A stretch of DNA of 18,405 nucleotides from contig JADNRX010000905.1 in assembly GCA_015501595.1 (NCBI GenBank), positions 1-18,405 of the forward strand, written 5' to 3'. The DNA comes from Hymenopellis radicata (lineage: Eukaryota > Basidiomycota > Agaricomycetes > Agaricales > Physalacriaceae). The notes beneath the pieces are model-generated. The model had not been told where the DNA came from, searched no databases, and saw only the letters and a list, made by a program, of their open reading frames with translations. Shown here piece after piece: positions 9,594 through 17,774 of the stretch (its first letter is position 1; every line of letters starts with the position of its first letter). The position numbers and the translations under genes were made by a program.

Positions 9594-10149
9594 AGAATGA
9601 ACAGATCCGCATCGCCATCAATGTCGAAATGGGGTGAAGTTGTTGGACTTTGGCCAATCATCAAAGGAACCCAAGCCCCACGAGGAACTTTCTTGATCGA
9701 CGCGCCCCAGAAGAGACCATTAACGAAATACCGTGAAGTAGGCCAGCGCAAGCGCGACTGAGCACATTTTCACATAATGAATATGCACCACATATTATTT
9801 GTATATTTCGTGCCCGCCGACAACCCCCAAGCAATTGCGCAGGGGCAGTCGACGTGCACGACGCAGTTGAGATAGGGGAAGAGAAAAACAGTGAGAGCAT
9901 GGCTCCTGGAGAGACGGACGCCATCATTCGCTGCGAGAGAGGAGGTACGGCACGAAAGGATAAGGATGATGTTGTCATTTGCGCCTCGCGCCTGCCCTGG
10001 TCATGAGGGATGCACAGAGAGCATGGGTCTGATAAGGAGAAGACAATATACTGTCCAAAGAAGGTTAGAGGTACAATCCGAGAAGAAGTATTTAAGAAAT
10101 ACGCACCTGGCGTCCGCAACACCGTAACCCTCCTGTCCGAAATGTGACT

Positions 10150-10805
10150 CCTCACCTCATCAAGCCAACAAAATGGAGCGCTTCAATAGTGTCTTCAAGC
10201 CATCCAGAAAGTATGGCAACTAGCCTCGAGGGGACTCCTCATCGAATTTGTTCCGTCGCAAAGACGAGCACCCAAGGAGGGCCGGCGCACAGCTAAACTA
10301 ATAAAAGTATCTAAGATTATTACTGCCTCGCTTCTGAGGGCTTACGCGCCGCGAGTCGACGGCGCCTTCGCGAAGATGAGTGCCAAAAGCACCAGAACGA
10401 ATCCAAGTGGCAGCGAGGGCCGGCGCGAAGCCAAAGCGCCAGGCAACCCAATCAGACTTCGAGAGAAGAGTTTAAAGAAACCCCAGAAAAAGTTCTGGGG
10501 CTGACGAGCATAACATTGCCATTGTGCTCTGGTGGGAGGCGGAGGGATAGAATCTGAGCTGCCTGATTGTTATCCGCCAATTGCCGGCACGTTCGGGTAG
10601 CTCCGTGTACTCAGCAATTCGTCCGCACATCGTCTCTGAGCGACGTTGGGGACGTTGTGACTCAAATAAAGTCGTAAAATTCATTAATGCAAACGGCTCC
10701 AACCAGGGATAAATGTATCATGCCAATGTTGGACACTAGGAAAGAACGCAACTACCTATCGTCCCTACTTTGCCTGCCGCGACCATAAGACTTAACCATG
10801 CCCAT
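10150..10805. other. Right interior of the 6.5-kb element, no gene recognised
   Basis: No complete frame is seen. On the minus strand near 10390-10480 a frame includes LPLGFVLVLLALIFAKAP, a likely membrane helix, but it has no legible neighbours. The words agggccggcgc recur at about 10277 and 10417. A 76-codon minus frame at 10472-10702 has no recognisable content. Confidence 0.35.
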
Positions 10806-10887
10806 TATGGCAATTGGTTTTCGAGGTCCTGACCTGCCGGGTGATGGGGCATCAGCGGCCATCAGCGTGATACTCCCGTCAACCATA
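10806..10887 (-). repeat. Right 82-bp terminal inverted repeat of the 6.5-kb element
   Basis: Read on the minus strand from 10887 it begins TATGGTTGACGGG, the inverse of 4380-4461. It abuts the oxidase fragment and the catcgt duplication at 10888-10893. Confidence 0.85.
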
Positions 10888-10893
10888 CATCGT
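10888..10893. repeat. 6-bp target duplication, right copy
   Basis: catcgt directly after the right terminus. It continues into the oxidase codons for FVVDD on the minus strand. Confidence 0.7.
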
Positions 10894-10985
10894 CGACAAC
10901 AAAAGATAAATGATGCGCACCAGCCCCCATCCCCGGAACACAAGTGACTGCCATCGACGCAGCGCCAACAGCGAGTGCCTTCAGT
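10888..10985 (-). pseudogene. D-amino-acid oxidase relic, upstream part
   Basis: The minus-strand frame reads YPSRLKALAVGAAS and then GAGAHHLSFVVDD. This resembles the family motif WAGAHHVS, which sits just before the helix containing IDKRTFDVMW. It stops exactly at the transposon terminus (10887), and the next family segment resumes on the other side at 4379. Joining the two flanks across one copy of the 6-bp duplication gives VVDDDILQTRRKID without a frame change. The N-terminal GxGxxG nucleotide-binding motif expected upstream is not visible, so this end had decayed or been truncated separately. Confidence 0.6.
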
Positions 10986-11600
10986 CTGGAAGGATACACG
11001 ATGCTGGAGCCAAGAGATCCCATATGCTGCTCTGCATCGTTGTTTTGAGCAATGAGTGTTGTGACCCGCGGTTGCATGTTCTGGCTCCATCGCGTGGTTT
11101 TTCTGCAGTGCTCGACGGAACCGGCGCAGACGCGGACTTCGCATTCAATGCAGTGAAAGAAGGACTGCGCAGAAGAGTAAGTAGTCGTTGTTCCTCCGAG
11201 TGCTGCAGCAGAGCTCTTTCAAGCCAACCCTGTCAAGCGACGTGCGTTATGACCGAAGAATGGCGGTGTATAGTAATACTCACGAAAGACGACTCAAACT
11301 TTCCAGTTTCTTCACCCTCGGAGGACATCTGGAAGGGTTCTGTAAGATCATGGTGTACCAATGCAGCTCGAAACTCCTTACGCTTTGATTTCAAATGTTT
11401 CCGAGTCGGCGACGACGGCGAGAGCTCCTGCATAGTGTAGATGGCATTCATGAAGGTTTCTTGCCCTCGATCCCTGTGTGGTCTCCGAACTGCACGTGTC
11501 TATAGATGAGGCAAAAGTCTTACCTTGACATGATGAGAGTCTCAGAGATGCACCTCCGGGGACACGACACAGTGAAGGCTGTATTCTTCGGTTCAAAAGT
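10981..11600 (-). CDS. Spliced exons of an unrecognised gene (3' part)
   Basis: Three minus-strand exons join in phase. The first (about 11597-11524) includes FEPKNTAFTVSCPRR and SETLIMSR. A 50-nt intron follows (11523-11474, GTAAGA..ACAG), then exon 11473-11284 with ETFMNAIYTMQELSPSSPTR and LVHHDLTEPFQMSSEGEE. A 54-nt intron (11283-11230, GTGAGT..GACAG) precedes exon 11229-10981, which begins GWLERALLQHSEEQRLLTLL and ends ASCILPD plus stop. Splice phases agree (2, then 0). The 5' end is unresolved; frames break near 11600. No domain is recognised. Its last exon ends where the oxidase fragment becomes legible in another frame, so one of the two readings could be fortuitous. Confidence 0.35.
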
Positions 11601-12500
11601 GGCCCTCGTAGTCTGGGGTCAAAGTCTTGACGCTGCGAGTTGTGTCATGACGGGAACTTGGCATCGGGCGCTGTGCTAAATGAAGGAGATGACAGCGTTG
11701 AAGCCGAGACGCGATGAATGTCCTCAGTGGTCATAGTAGCGGCCGACGCCTACCTTGAGACGTGTCAGTCGAAGACGAGAACATCAAAGAACACTTGAGA
11801 AGCTTTCCGCAGATTCATGGTCCGGCTGTACGTCGATTACAAGGAATTCGAAGAGACACCAAAATGAAATCCACAGTTTAAAGGAGAACACGACCGACGT
11901 CCGACTCGTCCAATAGGGCTGCACATAACGTTCAACAAAAGTAACACTACAAGAGATCGTCAGTGACCTGAACGAAGAGCATGGCCAAATGGACGACATA
12001 CCAGACACTGGTAATTCCTTAATGTCGCGGGACAGAGAGCTCTGGGCATGTAGGCGGAAACATACCTAATTCTGCGCCAGACACGGTTTAATTCTGCTTA
12101 GAGGTGGGAAATGAAGAGATGTCGACAGGGCGTTTAAAGGCTGTTCTCTTCCCGAAGCAGTACAAGGAGGTTGCGGAACGAAGAGGATTGAAATGAGATC
12201 CCACCATTCTTCATTCTCAGAGTGCTACAAGAGCACAAATGCAGATAGTACCAGACTGGAGGCTGTGGAAATATGGAGGGCGGTGAGTTTACAAAACACG
12301 TTAGTTGCTAGTGATGATTGTTTGAATTCAAGGCGCGTCGAACACCTTAAGGCCGCATTTACGTATGCAGCGGCAGAGCTTCTTGCCACCTTAGTTCGGC
12401 TGGTTCCGATAAGACAGAGCGCCACTCGCAACTGTGTTTCTTCAACCTACGAAGACACAGAGACCTCCCGAGAGCTACTCCCCGTCACACCGTTATCGCT
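11601..12500. other. Possible upstream exons, minus strand, unresolved
   Basis: A minus-strand frame (12008-11784) carries VTFVERYVQPYWTSRTS followed by an aromatic-rich hydrophobic stretch (FKLWISFWCLFEFLVIDVQ). It is bracketed by good splice signals (CTTGTAG acceptor near 11951, AAGGTAGGCG donor near 11755). It may be an exon of the gene at 10981-11600. I could not connect the frames. The plus-strand frame at 12193-12561 has no support. Confidence 0.3.
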
Positions 12501-12645
12501 CGACGTCACGGTGTTACTGCTCTACGGTCACGGCGTTACTACACGTCCACACAGCCACTGACCGTCCCTTCCACACGGCCAACACGGCCCTGCACACGTC
12601 CAACACGTCCACGGCCACACGGCCACACGTCCAGCTACACGGTAA
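12500..12645. repeat. Second CACGGCC-type minisatellite tract
   Basis: Irregular copies of cacacggcc, aacacggcc, cacacgtcc and cacgtcca run from about 12545 to 12640, preceded by acggtgttact/acggcgttact repeats. The same word family makes up 2880-3300. It abuts the first legible codons of the P450 relic. Confidence 0.7.
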
Positions 12646-13480
12646 AATACCCTGTGCCCTTGAATACATAATAGGACCGCTAGTATCCGCCTCGACACTC
12701 GGGACACACATCATCGTCGTGAGCAAGTACAAGAAGGCTGTGGCGATGCTTGAAAATCGGGATAAGAGTATCATGTACTTGGACCGCCCGTACGTGACCA
12801 CGGTGGGTTGGGGCGCGTCCAGCCAGCTGCAGCAGTACGGTCCGCCGTTCCAGGCGTATAGGAAGGTGTTGCACGATGAGCTGGCGACGCAGAAGGGTAT
12901 GAAGCAGTTTTGCGTTCCTGTGGGAGAGGAGCGCGCACGTCTCTTGTTCTGAGGACGCCGGATAACATAGCATTCCTGAGTACTTGTGTCGTTTTTTGTG
13001 TTACAAGTAGTTACTCATCGATAGTCACACCGCCTCGACATTGCTGAGTATTGTCTACTACGGATACACCGCGCAGGATTACGATGACGAATTTCAGAGG
13101 AGGCGATGCGGGGCTTCAACCTCACTGCTAGATTCGCAGTAAACATTATACCCTTGCGTAAGTTGTTCCACTGTGGTCTTTCCAATGTAAGTAAACGTCA
13201 CCCCTCTCTAGTTGGCTTCCTCCCGGAATGGCTCCCAGGTGCTGGATTTCAAGGGAAGGCAAAGGCATGGACGGCTATGGTCTTGAAGCCATTTACTTAT
13301 ACCAAGGAGGCTGTGGTACGTCCAATATGATGCCCCGCAGTCAATGTTTATTGATGAAGGGAGCAGCTGCGGGTACTGACGAGCCCTCGGCCATTTCTCA
13401 TCGGTATCTCCCCAGAAGACGAAGCACTGTCGTCGCGCCTTGGCTTGGCTATAGATTTTATTCTTTTACGCCCTTGTCGC
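12646..13480 (+). pseudogene. Cytochrome P450 relic (N-terminal half)
   Basis: Cytochrome P450 monooxygenases are membrane-anchored haem enzymes of secondary metabolism and detoxification. The first block reads IIGPLVSASTLGTHIIVVSK, then KAVAMLENRDKSIMYLDRP and YGPPFQAYRKVLHDELA: the beta-1 region, the helix with YSDRP, and the helix-C region. A shift after EERARLLF (12951) leads to RTPDNI. Then SIVYYGYTAQDYDDEF appears, and EAMRGFNLTARFAVNIIPL. A 60-nt intron (13159-13218, GTAAGT..CTCTCTAG) is followed in phase by GFLPEWLPGAGFQGKAKAW, the typical agaric VPEWFPGAGFQRKA segment. A tail with AAAGTDEPSAIS and ISPEDEALSSRLGLAID fits the region before helix I. The I-helix AGxDT, ExxR and haem-cysteine motifs are absent, so the second half has been lost. 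The N-terminal anchor is missing too. Confidence 0.8.
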
Positions 13481-13572
13481 ATTGAATAATCGTGTTTGAT
13501 AGCTGGATTATTCATTATATGGATATTAGATTTCCCCACTTGTCATGGCAGACAAAATTCCTAAAATCTAAA

Positions 13573-14870
13573 CTATGGCTCGTCATCGAGTTCAAGTTGC
13601 TGGTCCACAATGTGCACTTGAATACTGAACGATATCCCACGGGTGGACTGCCCAAACCCGCCCCATCATCATTGCTCGAATCCAACTCGCCCTTCGTCGC
13701 AAGTTCATCGGTATGTACCGTCGTGGCGGCACTCGACGTAGTAGTCCTTCTCGCGAGAAGCAAACCGAATCGTCGTACCAGTGATCGCGTTCTTCCTGTC
13801 CCTGGCGTCCTCTCGGATCTTGATGGCAGCAGTGACCACCACCGGGATATTGCACACAATAAGCGAGACGCAGTCCTACATACTATCTGATTAAAACACT
13901 CTGCGGTAGACGTGACTCGCCGGGGGCATACCTCCATAATCGCCGACACCACAACCTTCACGCCCCGAATGTCAGGATGTACGAAGCATGTGTGAGCGAG
14001 ACGACGGTGGTCACGATGCACGTCGAGAAGATGACCATGAGGCGGCGCCGGAGCCCCGCGTCCTGAATACACGAGAGGAGCTTCAGCGGTGCGATAAGTA
14101 GAACGAGATCAGCGACAACATCGGCTGTACGCCTCATCATCAGGAGGTTAATCGCGCTGACAGCGGGGCGAAGCTTACAAACTAACTGACAGATGGCGAC
14201 CTGTTTGTTCAGGACGCACTGTGGGCTGAGCATGTATTTCCACCGCGGCTCCGGCTCGCACACCCAGAAGAGCTGGCAGATCAGAATAACAGGGACCACG
14301 ATGAAGAGCGCAGCGATCCAGCGGAATCGCCGCCGCTGCTGTTCGTCGGGGTGTACTCGTATGATGGAGAATAAGATAGATAATCGAGAAGACCTTCAGC
14401 AGTGTCAATGAAGCTGAACTAAGAGTAGTACGATGTACCTACCAAACAATTGTGTAGAACGACGTCGCGAGCACGTAACACGCTGCTATTTGAATGATCT
14501 TGTATTGACCGGCTGATAATCGAATGAGCTGTGCCCGTCGTAGTACTAGGGCGCTTAACCGTACTCACTAGGATTGGGAATATGCACAAATACGCCAGCT
14601 ATTTGTGCAAGGAGCACTGCCACCGCAAAGCCTGCCCAGGTCTACATAGATGTGTCACTTGAAGTGCAGAACGGCTTGAAGAACTCACATCATCCATCCC
14701 AAACCGACCTCTCCGCAGGAATAGTCGCCAAACGGTACTCGAAATGGCGACAAAGGAACACACCGCAGATGTTACTACTTACACTGTAAGCAGCTGCACA
14801 CACGGAACGTACATATACTTTTCATCTGAATTAAAAGTTTGTTGATGTCCGTAATGTCGGTAGCCCCCAT
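13573..14870 (-). pseudogene. Rhodopsin-domain integral membrane protein, seven exons, one frameshift
   Basis: The spliced exons are 14870-14819, 14777-14689, 14641-14569, 14545-14443, 14393-14179, 14124-13932 and 13875 onward; phases agree at every junction. The product is a multi-pass protein of the fungal rhodopsin-domain (PTH11-related) type. It starts MGATDITDINK, then VWRLFLRRGRFGMDDTWAGF, a helix AVAVLLAQIAGVFVHIP, IQIAACYVLATSFYTIVW, SRLSILFSIIRVHPDEQQRR, FIVVPVILICQLFWVCEPEP, DVVADLVLLIAPLKLL, FSTCIVTTVVSLTHASYILT and SLIVCNIPVVVTAAIKIRED. The WDD-like loop, SRLSILFSIIR, the CQ..W.CEP loop and NIPVV are family features. A single base is missing in the G run at about 13962-13965, between YILTFG and VKVVVSAIM. 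The C-terminal tail has in-frame stops near 13690, and the final DDEP plus stop ends at 13573. A CT-rich tract precedes the start codon. Confidence 0.75.
14546..14568 (-). other. 23-nt intron or intron remnant in the rhodopsin-domain gene
   Basis: The sequence from GTGAGTACGG to CCCTAG is bounded by canonical ends. Removing it joins IPNP to LRRAQLIRLSAGQYK in frame. The other introns of this gene are 41-56 nt, so this one is too short for normal splicing and lacks room for a branch point. An internal deletion or a novel exon boundary are both possible. Confidence 0.5.
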
Positions 14871-15029
14871 GGTAAAGGAAAGAGAGAGAGGGACAGTCGG
14901 TGTTAAGGGGTCCTAGTGCGGTTCGCGCGGCCTTTGAACCACGCGGCCTGCACTTCTAGACGTACAAGCTTGGAGGCGGCCGCAGCGGACACGTCCATTG
15001 GAATACCATGTGGATGATAGATAGTCGGG

Positions 15030-15218
15030 CAGCAGTGGGTCCGCGTTTCAATAGTATAAGGTCGATGAGGAGCAGCAGGGAGTCAAGCTCGACATAGGGA
15101 TCTCCGAAAGCCCGCAGCTGGGCTACAAACTGAGGTCGGTGAAGTGCGGTTATGAAGACGGCGCGTACGCATTGCTCGAGCCTAAGGTTGTAGGCACATG
15201 TCGCGTGCATATCGGCAT
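15030..15218 (-). pseudogene. ARV1-like protein fragment
   Basis: ARV1 is an ER membrane protein involved in sterol and GPI-precursor handling. Its N-terminal homology domain has a zinc-binding CxxC pair, then the NLRLEQC..C motif and a conserved helix. Here an ATG at 15218 begins MPICT. Then, in another frame, NLRLEQC ends at 15169. A 51-nt intron (15168-15118, GTACGC..CCCAG) follows in phase 0, then LRAFGDP and YVELDSLLLLIDLILLKRG. The segment between MPICT and NLRLEQC is shortened, removing the second cysteine of the first pair and the expected PxLYT motif. The membrane domain after LLKRG is missing; the frame runs on to a stop at 14956 with no similarity. It lies 160-350 bp upstream of the start of the rhodopsin-domain gene, on the same strand. 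Confidence 0.55.
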
Positions 15219-15511
15219 TCGCGTTTAGATGATGGTGGTCGGTAACCAAGTCGTGACAATGATCGGCGGCGCGTGGCACTTTGGGCATTCCCGCCGTCCC
15301 TTCCACGCTGCGGCTCACGTCCATCTAAGCACCATGAAGCCGTATCTCGGGTTCAAGTGCTTCCCTCAGTTTCATTTCGCCTAACGGGTGTCTACTTACT
15401 TCAATTGCCCTTCCAGCCAGTGCGCGTAAAATATGTTCTGTTCAACTGCAATACTGTAACAAGATACGTTCTTTTGCTCTAGGTACTTCTCGTTTTACCT
15501 TTCCTTAAACA

Positions 15512-16871
15512 TCAAAACAATTGGCCATGGAAGTTTCCCAAACGGGGTGGATGCTGGCCATCGTTATACTGCATTATCAACCTGAGGTCGGCCGCTCGTT
15601 CCCTTGTCGTGAAAACCCTAGGAACCATGTTCGGAAACAACTGCACGATTGCCGCCTGTAATACCTGCCTCCGCAACTCATGACTTCCTAACGAGACGGG
15701 ATGATAATCTCGCAATAGGAAGTTATTGCCCCTCGGATCTTCAAGGTCACGAAAGCGACCGCCATGGACACGGTAGTCCTTGGAAGACCAGGATACTGAG
15801 ATATAGACCGTCTCGATGTCCCGTCGGGCGGCCATGAGCGACTCAATGTTCGACCATAGCCAATACGCGGCAGGTATAGGCGGAAGCATCACGTTTCTAC
15901 CCCAGGCGAGAGACTGATAGATGTATAGTGTGGGTTGAATCTCTTTTAGACCGCTGTCTTTGTGCCACGCCAAAGTCGCGTAGTACAGCCGTAATAGATA
16001 TTCGTTCCAGACTCCTTCCATGATATAACAGTCAAAGTGGAATGATTGGAGGCCTGCTAGGCAAATTGGCGTGTCGTGAAGCCTGTTATGAGGGTCCTCA
16101 ACTGTTAAACACATTAGTAACAACTTTTATGAAGACCAACACTAACATACTTGCAACGTAATCCGAGACTTTGAAGTATAAACGCTCGACGTGCTGGCGG
16201 AGAAGGAAATTATTGACTGTGGTGATAATATCAGGTGTGATGTGGCCCATGTCAAGTAGGAGTTCGAGTGTAGACAAAGTAGAAGTCGGGAGGTCGAGCA
16301 GTTCGTTGAGCACATTCACATTGCTCTGTGAATGAATGCCAACAAACAGCTGGCAAATCTGTAGTGCAAGTTTGGGCGTCATCCGAGCTCTAGCCAGAGG
16401 AACCGAGTCATTCGCCTCAGAGAAGGAAATTCGGTGGAGTCTGAGCGTCTCTAGGTGCTCCTTTGCAAAGATAGACACGAGCCAAGCGAGTTGTTGAGAA
16501 CTGAAAGTGCAACAAAAGATCTCAAGATCGTCAAGCCGGAATTGACCGTCCTGGAGGCTTTCCCAGAATGTCGGCTGCGAGGACTTGGGTGTAAAGTCCA
16601 GATTTGCGAGAACGACAACGGTCAAGTTTCTGAATGACGCTATCATAGATGCAATGCGGGCGTTCTTCACGATATCGTGTGTACGATGGTCAGGACTTGA
16701 ATCATCTTCGAGGAGAAGGTTTCGGGGGGAATCCGCGAGGTTTACGGTCCCCATTATCTTGTACATCAAATTTTCAACGGCAGCATCGACGTCGAGCCAA
16801 GGCCCTGCGAGAATATGACTGAGACCATTTGGGTCGTCGGATAGCCGATTCACAGCATCAAACGAACGCAT
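15512..16871 (-). CDS. LRR/F-box-type protein, two exons
   Basis: Exon 1 is 16871-16151 and exon 2 is 16101-15512. They are separated by a 49-nt intron (GTATGT donor, TACTAAT branch, TTAACAG acceptor) in phase 1, giving 436 residues without interruption. Regularly spaced leucine-rich segments suggest degenerate repeats: ASFRNLTVVVLANLDF, FRLDDLEIFCCTFSSQQLAW, KEHLETLRLHRISF, STLSTLELLLDMGHI, RQHVERLYFKVSD and CLAGLQSFHFDCY. This resembles the large agaric family of F-box proteins with LRR-like C-termini, which select targets for SCF ubiquitin ligases. No F-box is visible at the N-terminus (MRSFDAVNRLSDDPNG), so either an upstream exon has been missed or the protein is a truncated, F-box-less member. 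The C-terminal 200 residues (SWSSKDYRVHGGRFRDLEDP and onward) have no recognised domain. This is the most complete gene in the window. Confidence 0.7.
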
Positions 16872-17530
16872 CTGCCTGTGATTCGACGTGAGAGTACTTC
16901 CACGTAGGCACGATAACGCACGGAGCCTGCAATATCACCTAAAAGCATGTAGCCTGGGTCCTACAAGCCGTTAGTAGTGATTCCACAACGCCGCATTGGT
17001 GGCGAGTGTTACCTCTGTCATTATGATTGCTCGATGCGCTTTATGAAGCTGGGGGTAAGAAGTGTCACTTGAGGTGGAGAACACATTTAAAATGAGAGGG
17101 GCTTCAAGGGCTGATGGGGCCAAGAACAAAAGACGCCGCGTGGACAACAAGAAGAGCGTGGAAAAGAGAGGCTGTTGTTAGGCCGACCTGGCTCTCCTGG
17201 TACCCAGAGTGAGAAACAAGGAGATCTAAAACAGTTAAAACATCGGCTGAAAGATCCAGAAGCTAACAGTCCATATTTGGGACAAAGGCAAGCGGCTGTT
17301 GTCTGGAAAGAGAAAAAAGTTTCAAAAGTCCGCAATCAAACTCCGATGAGCTCTTCATGCGATGGGTTATAACTCTGAGTCTCTGTCCTTTGATTCCCTC
17401 TCCAGGATACGGAGGTGACAGAAGTTCATCTACAGGTACTATCTATCTGCCTAGATCTTGTTGGATGCATCACAGCTAGCGCTATTTAACGAGAGAAGCG
17501 CTGTCGCCTTGAAACGCTCACTGCCCTAGA
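16872..17530. other. Stretch without a recognised gene
   Basis: Upstream of the LRR-type gene, a short minus-strand frame (LLGDIAGSVRYRAYVEVLSR, about 16955-16890) could be a further exon but does not splice cleanly to 16871. At 17090-17370 the plus strand is purine-rich and contains a Lys/Arg-rich frame (AKNKRRRVDNKKSVEKR) followed in another frame by GRPGSPGTQSEKQGD and LKHRLKDPEANSPYLGQRQA. Its codon use is unlike its neighbours. I do not recognise it. Confidence 0.35.
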
Positions 17531-17774
17531 CTAATAGTACGTTAATCGGGTATCTATGTAAGTTAGAAGCTCGTCTACTATCCAGGCAACACAACAGACA
17601 GACTCGTGTTCTCTTCTCCTAGACTGAATGGGGAAAACACGCAGGTTGGAAAGAGCGGAGCTCCTGAGCCAAAGTCGGTCTTCTACTTGAACCAACAATC
17701 GCATCAATGGACCAAGTAGAGCATCATCGAGCCCCCCTCGATCGCCCATGTCCTCCGGATTTAAAACTGAGGTG

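Larger units (their letters stand above)
8160..10150 (-). pseudogene. Possible HAK/KUP-type potassium transporter relic, interrupted by a hAT-like element
   Basis: The clearest part is NGLFWGASIKKVPRGAWVP followed by LMIG (about 9718-9653). It resembles the segment between late membrane helices of fungal HAK/KUP potassium uptake proteins (LFWGAxLKKVPHGAWVPLMIG). Just upstream in another frame is VALALAYFTVF, the end of a hydrophobic helix, separated by a one-base shift. Upstream again (about 10135-10070), EGYGVADAR precedes a GTGCGT..ACAG intron-like stretch. Downstream the frame stays open to 9594. If the hAT-like element and one duplication copy are removed, it continues through SASCLRGLEACYLVRHVQ and DSLMGNIFFFDPTGTASEA to a stop at 8164: 148 codons without interruption. 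The N-terminal and most transmembrane parts were not found. The family name rests on one motif. Confidence 0.45.
4380..10887. mobile_element. 6.5-kb TIR transposon carrying gene relics, inserted in an oxidase gene
   Basis: The termini are an 82-bp inverted repeat (4380-4461 and 10806-10887) beginning TATGGTTGACGGGAG, with one mismatch that I can see. They are flanked by the direct repeat catcgt at 4374-4379 and 10888-10893, a 6-bp target duplication. The element splits a D-amino-acid oxidase relic whose two parts are on the same strand and in the correct order. No transposase motifs (DDE, KDZ, BED finger, hAT dimerisation) were recognised in any frame. The interior instead holds pieces of decayed spliced genes on both strands and a nested hAT-like element. 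The superfamily is uncertain: 6-bp duplications are unusual, being known for Dada and Maverick/Polinton elements, and neither otherwise fits. It is probably a non-autonomous carrier of captured host sequence. Confidence 0.8.

Noticed and set aside
10910..11440. 176-codon plus-strand open frame
   Set aside because: It is antisense to minus-strand blocks with agreeing splice phases and to the oxidase fragment. Its own protein is unstructured and Cys/Ser-rich without a motif.
13515..14072. 185-codon minus-strand open frame
   Set aside because: It runs through an intron and in the wrong frame of the rhodopsin-domain gene; correct splicing gives family motifs in a different frame.
17087..17372. 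Purine-rich stretch with Lys/Arg-rich frames as a retroelement polypurine tract or captured foreign gene
   Set aside because: No long terminal repeats, primer-binding site or reverse-transcriptase motifs nearby, and no recognisable protein.
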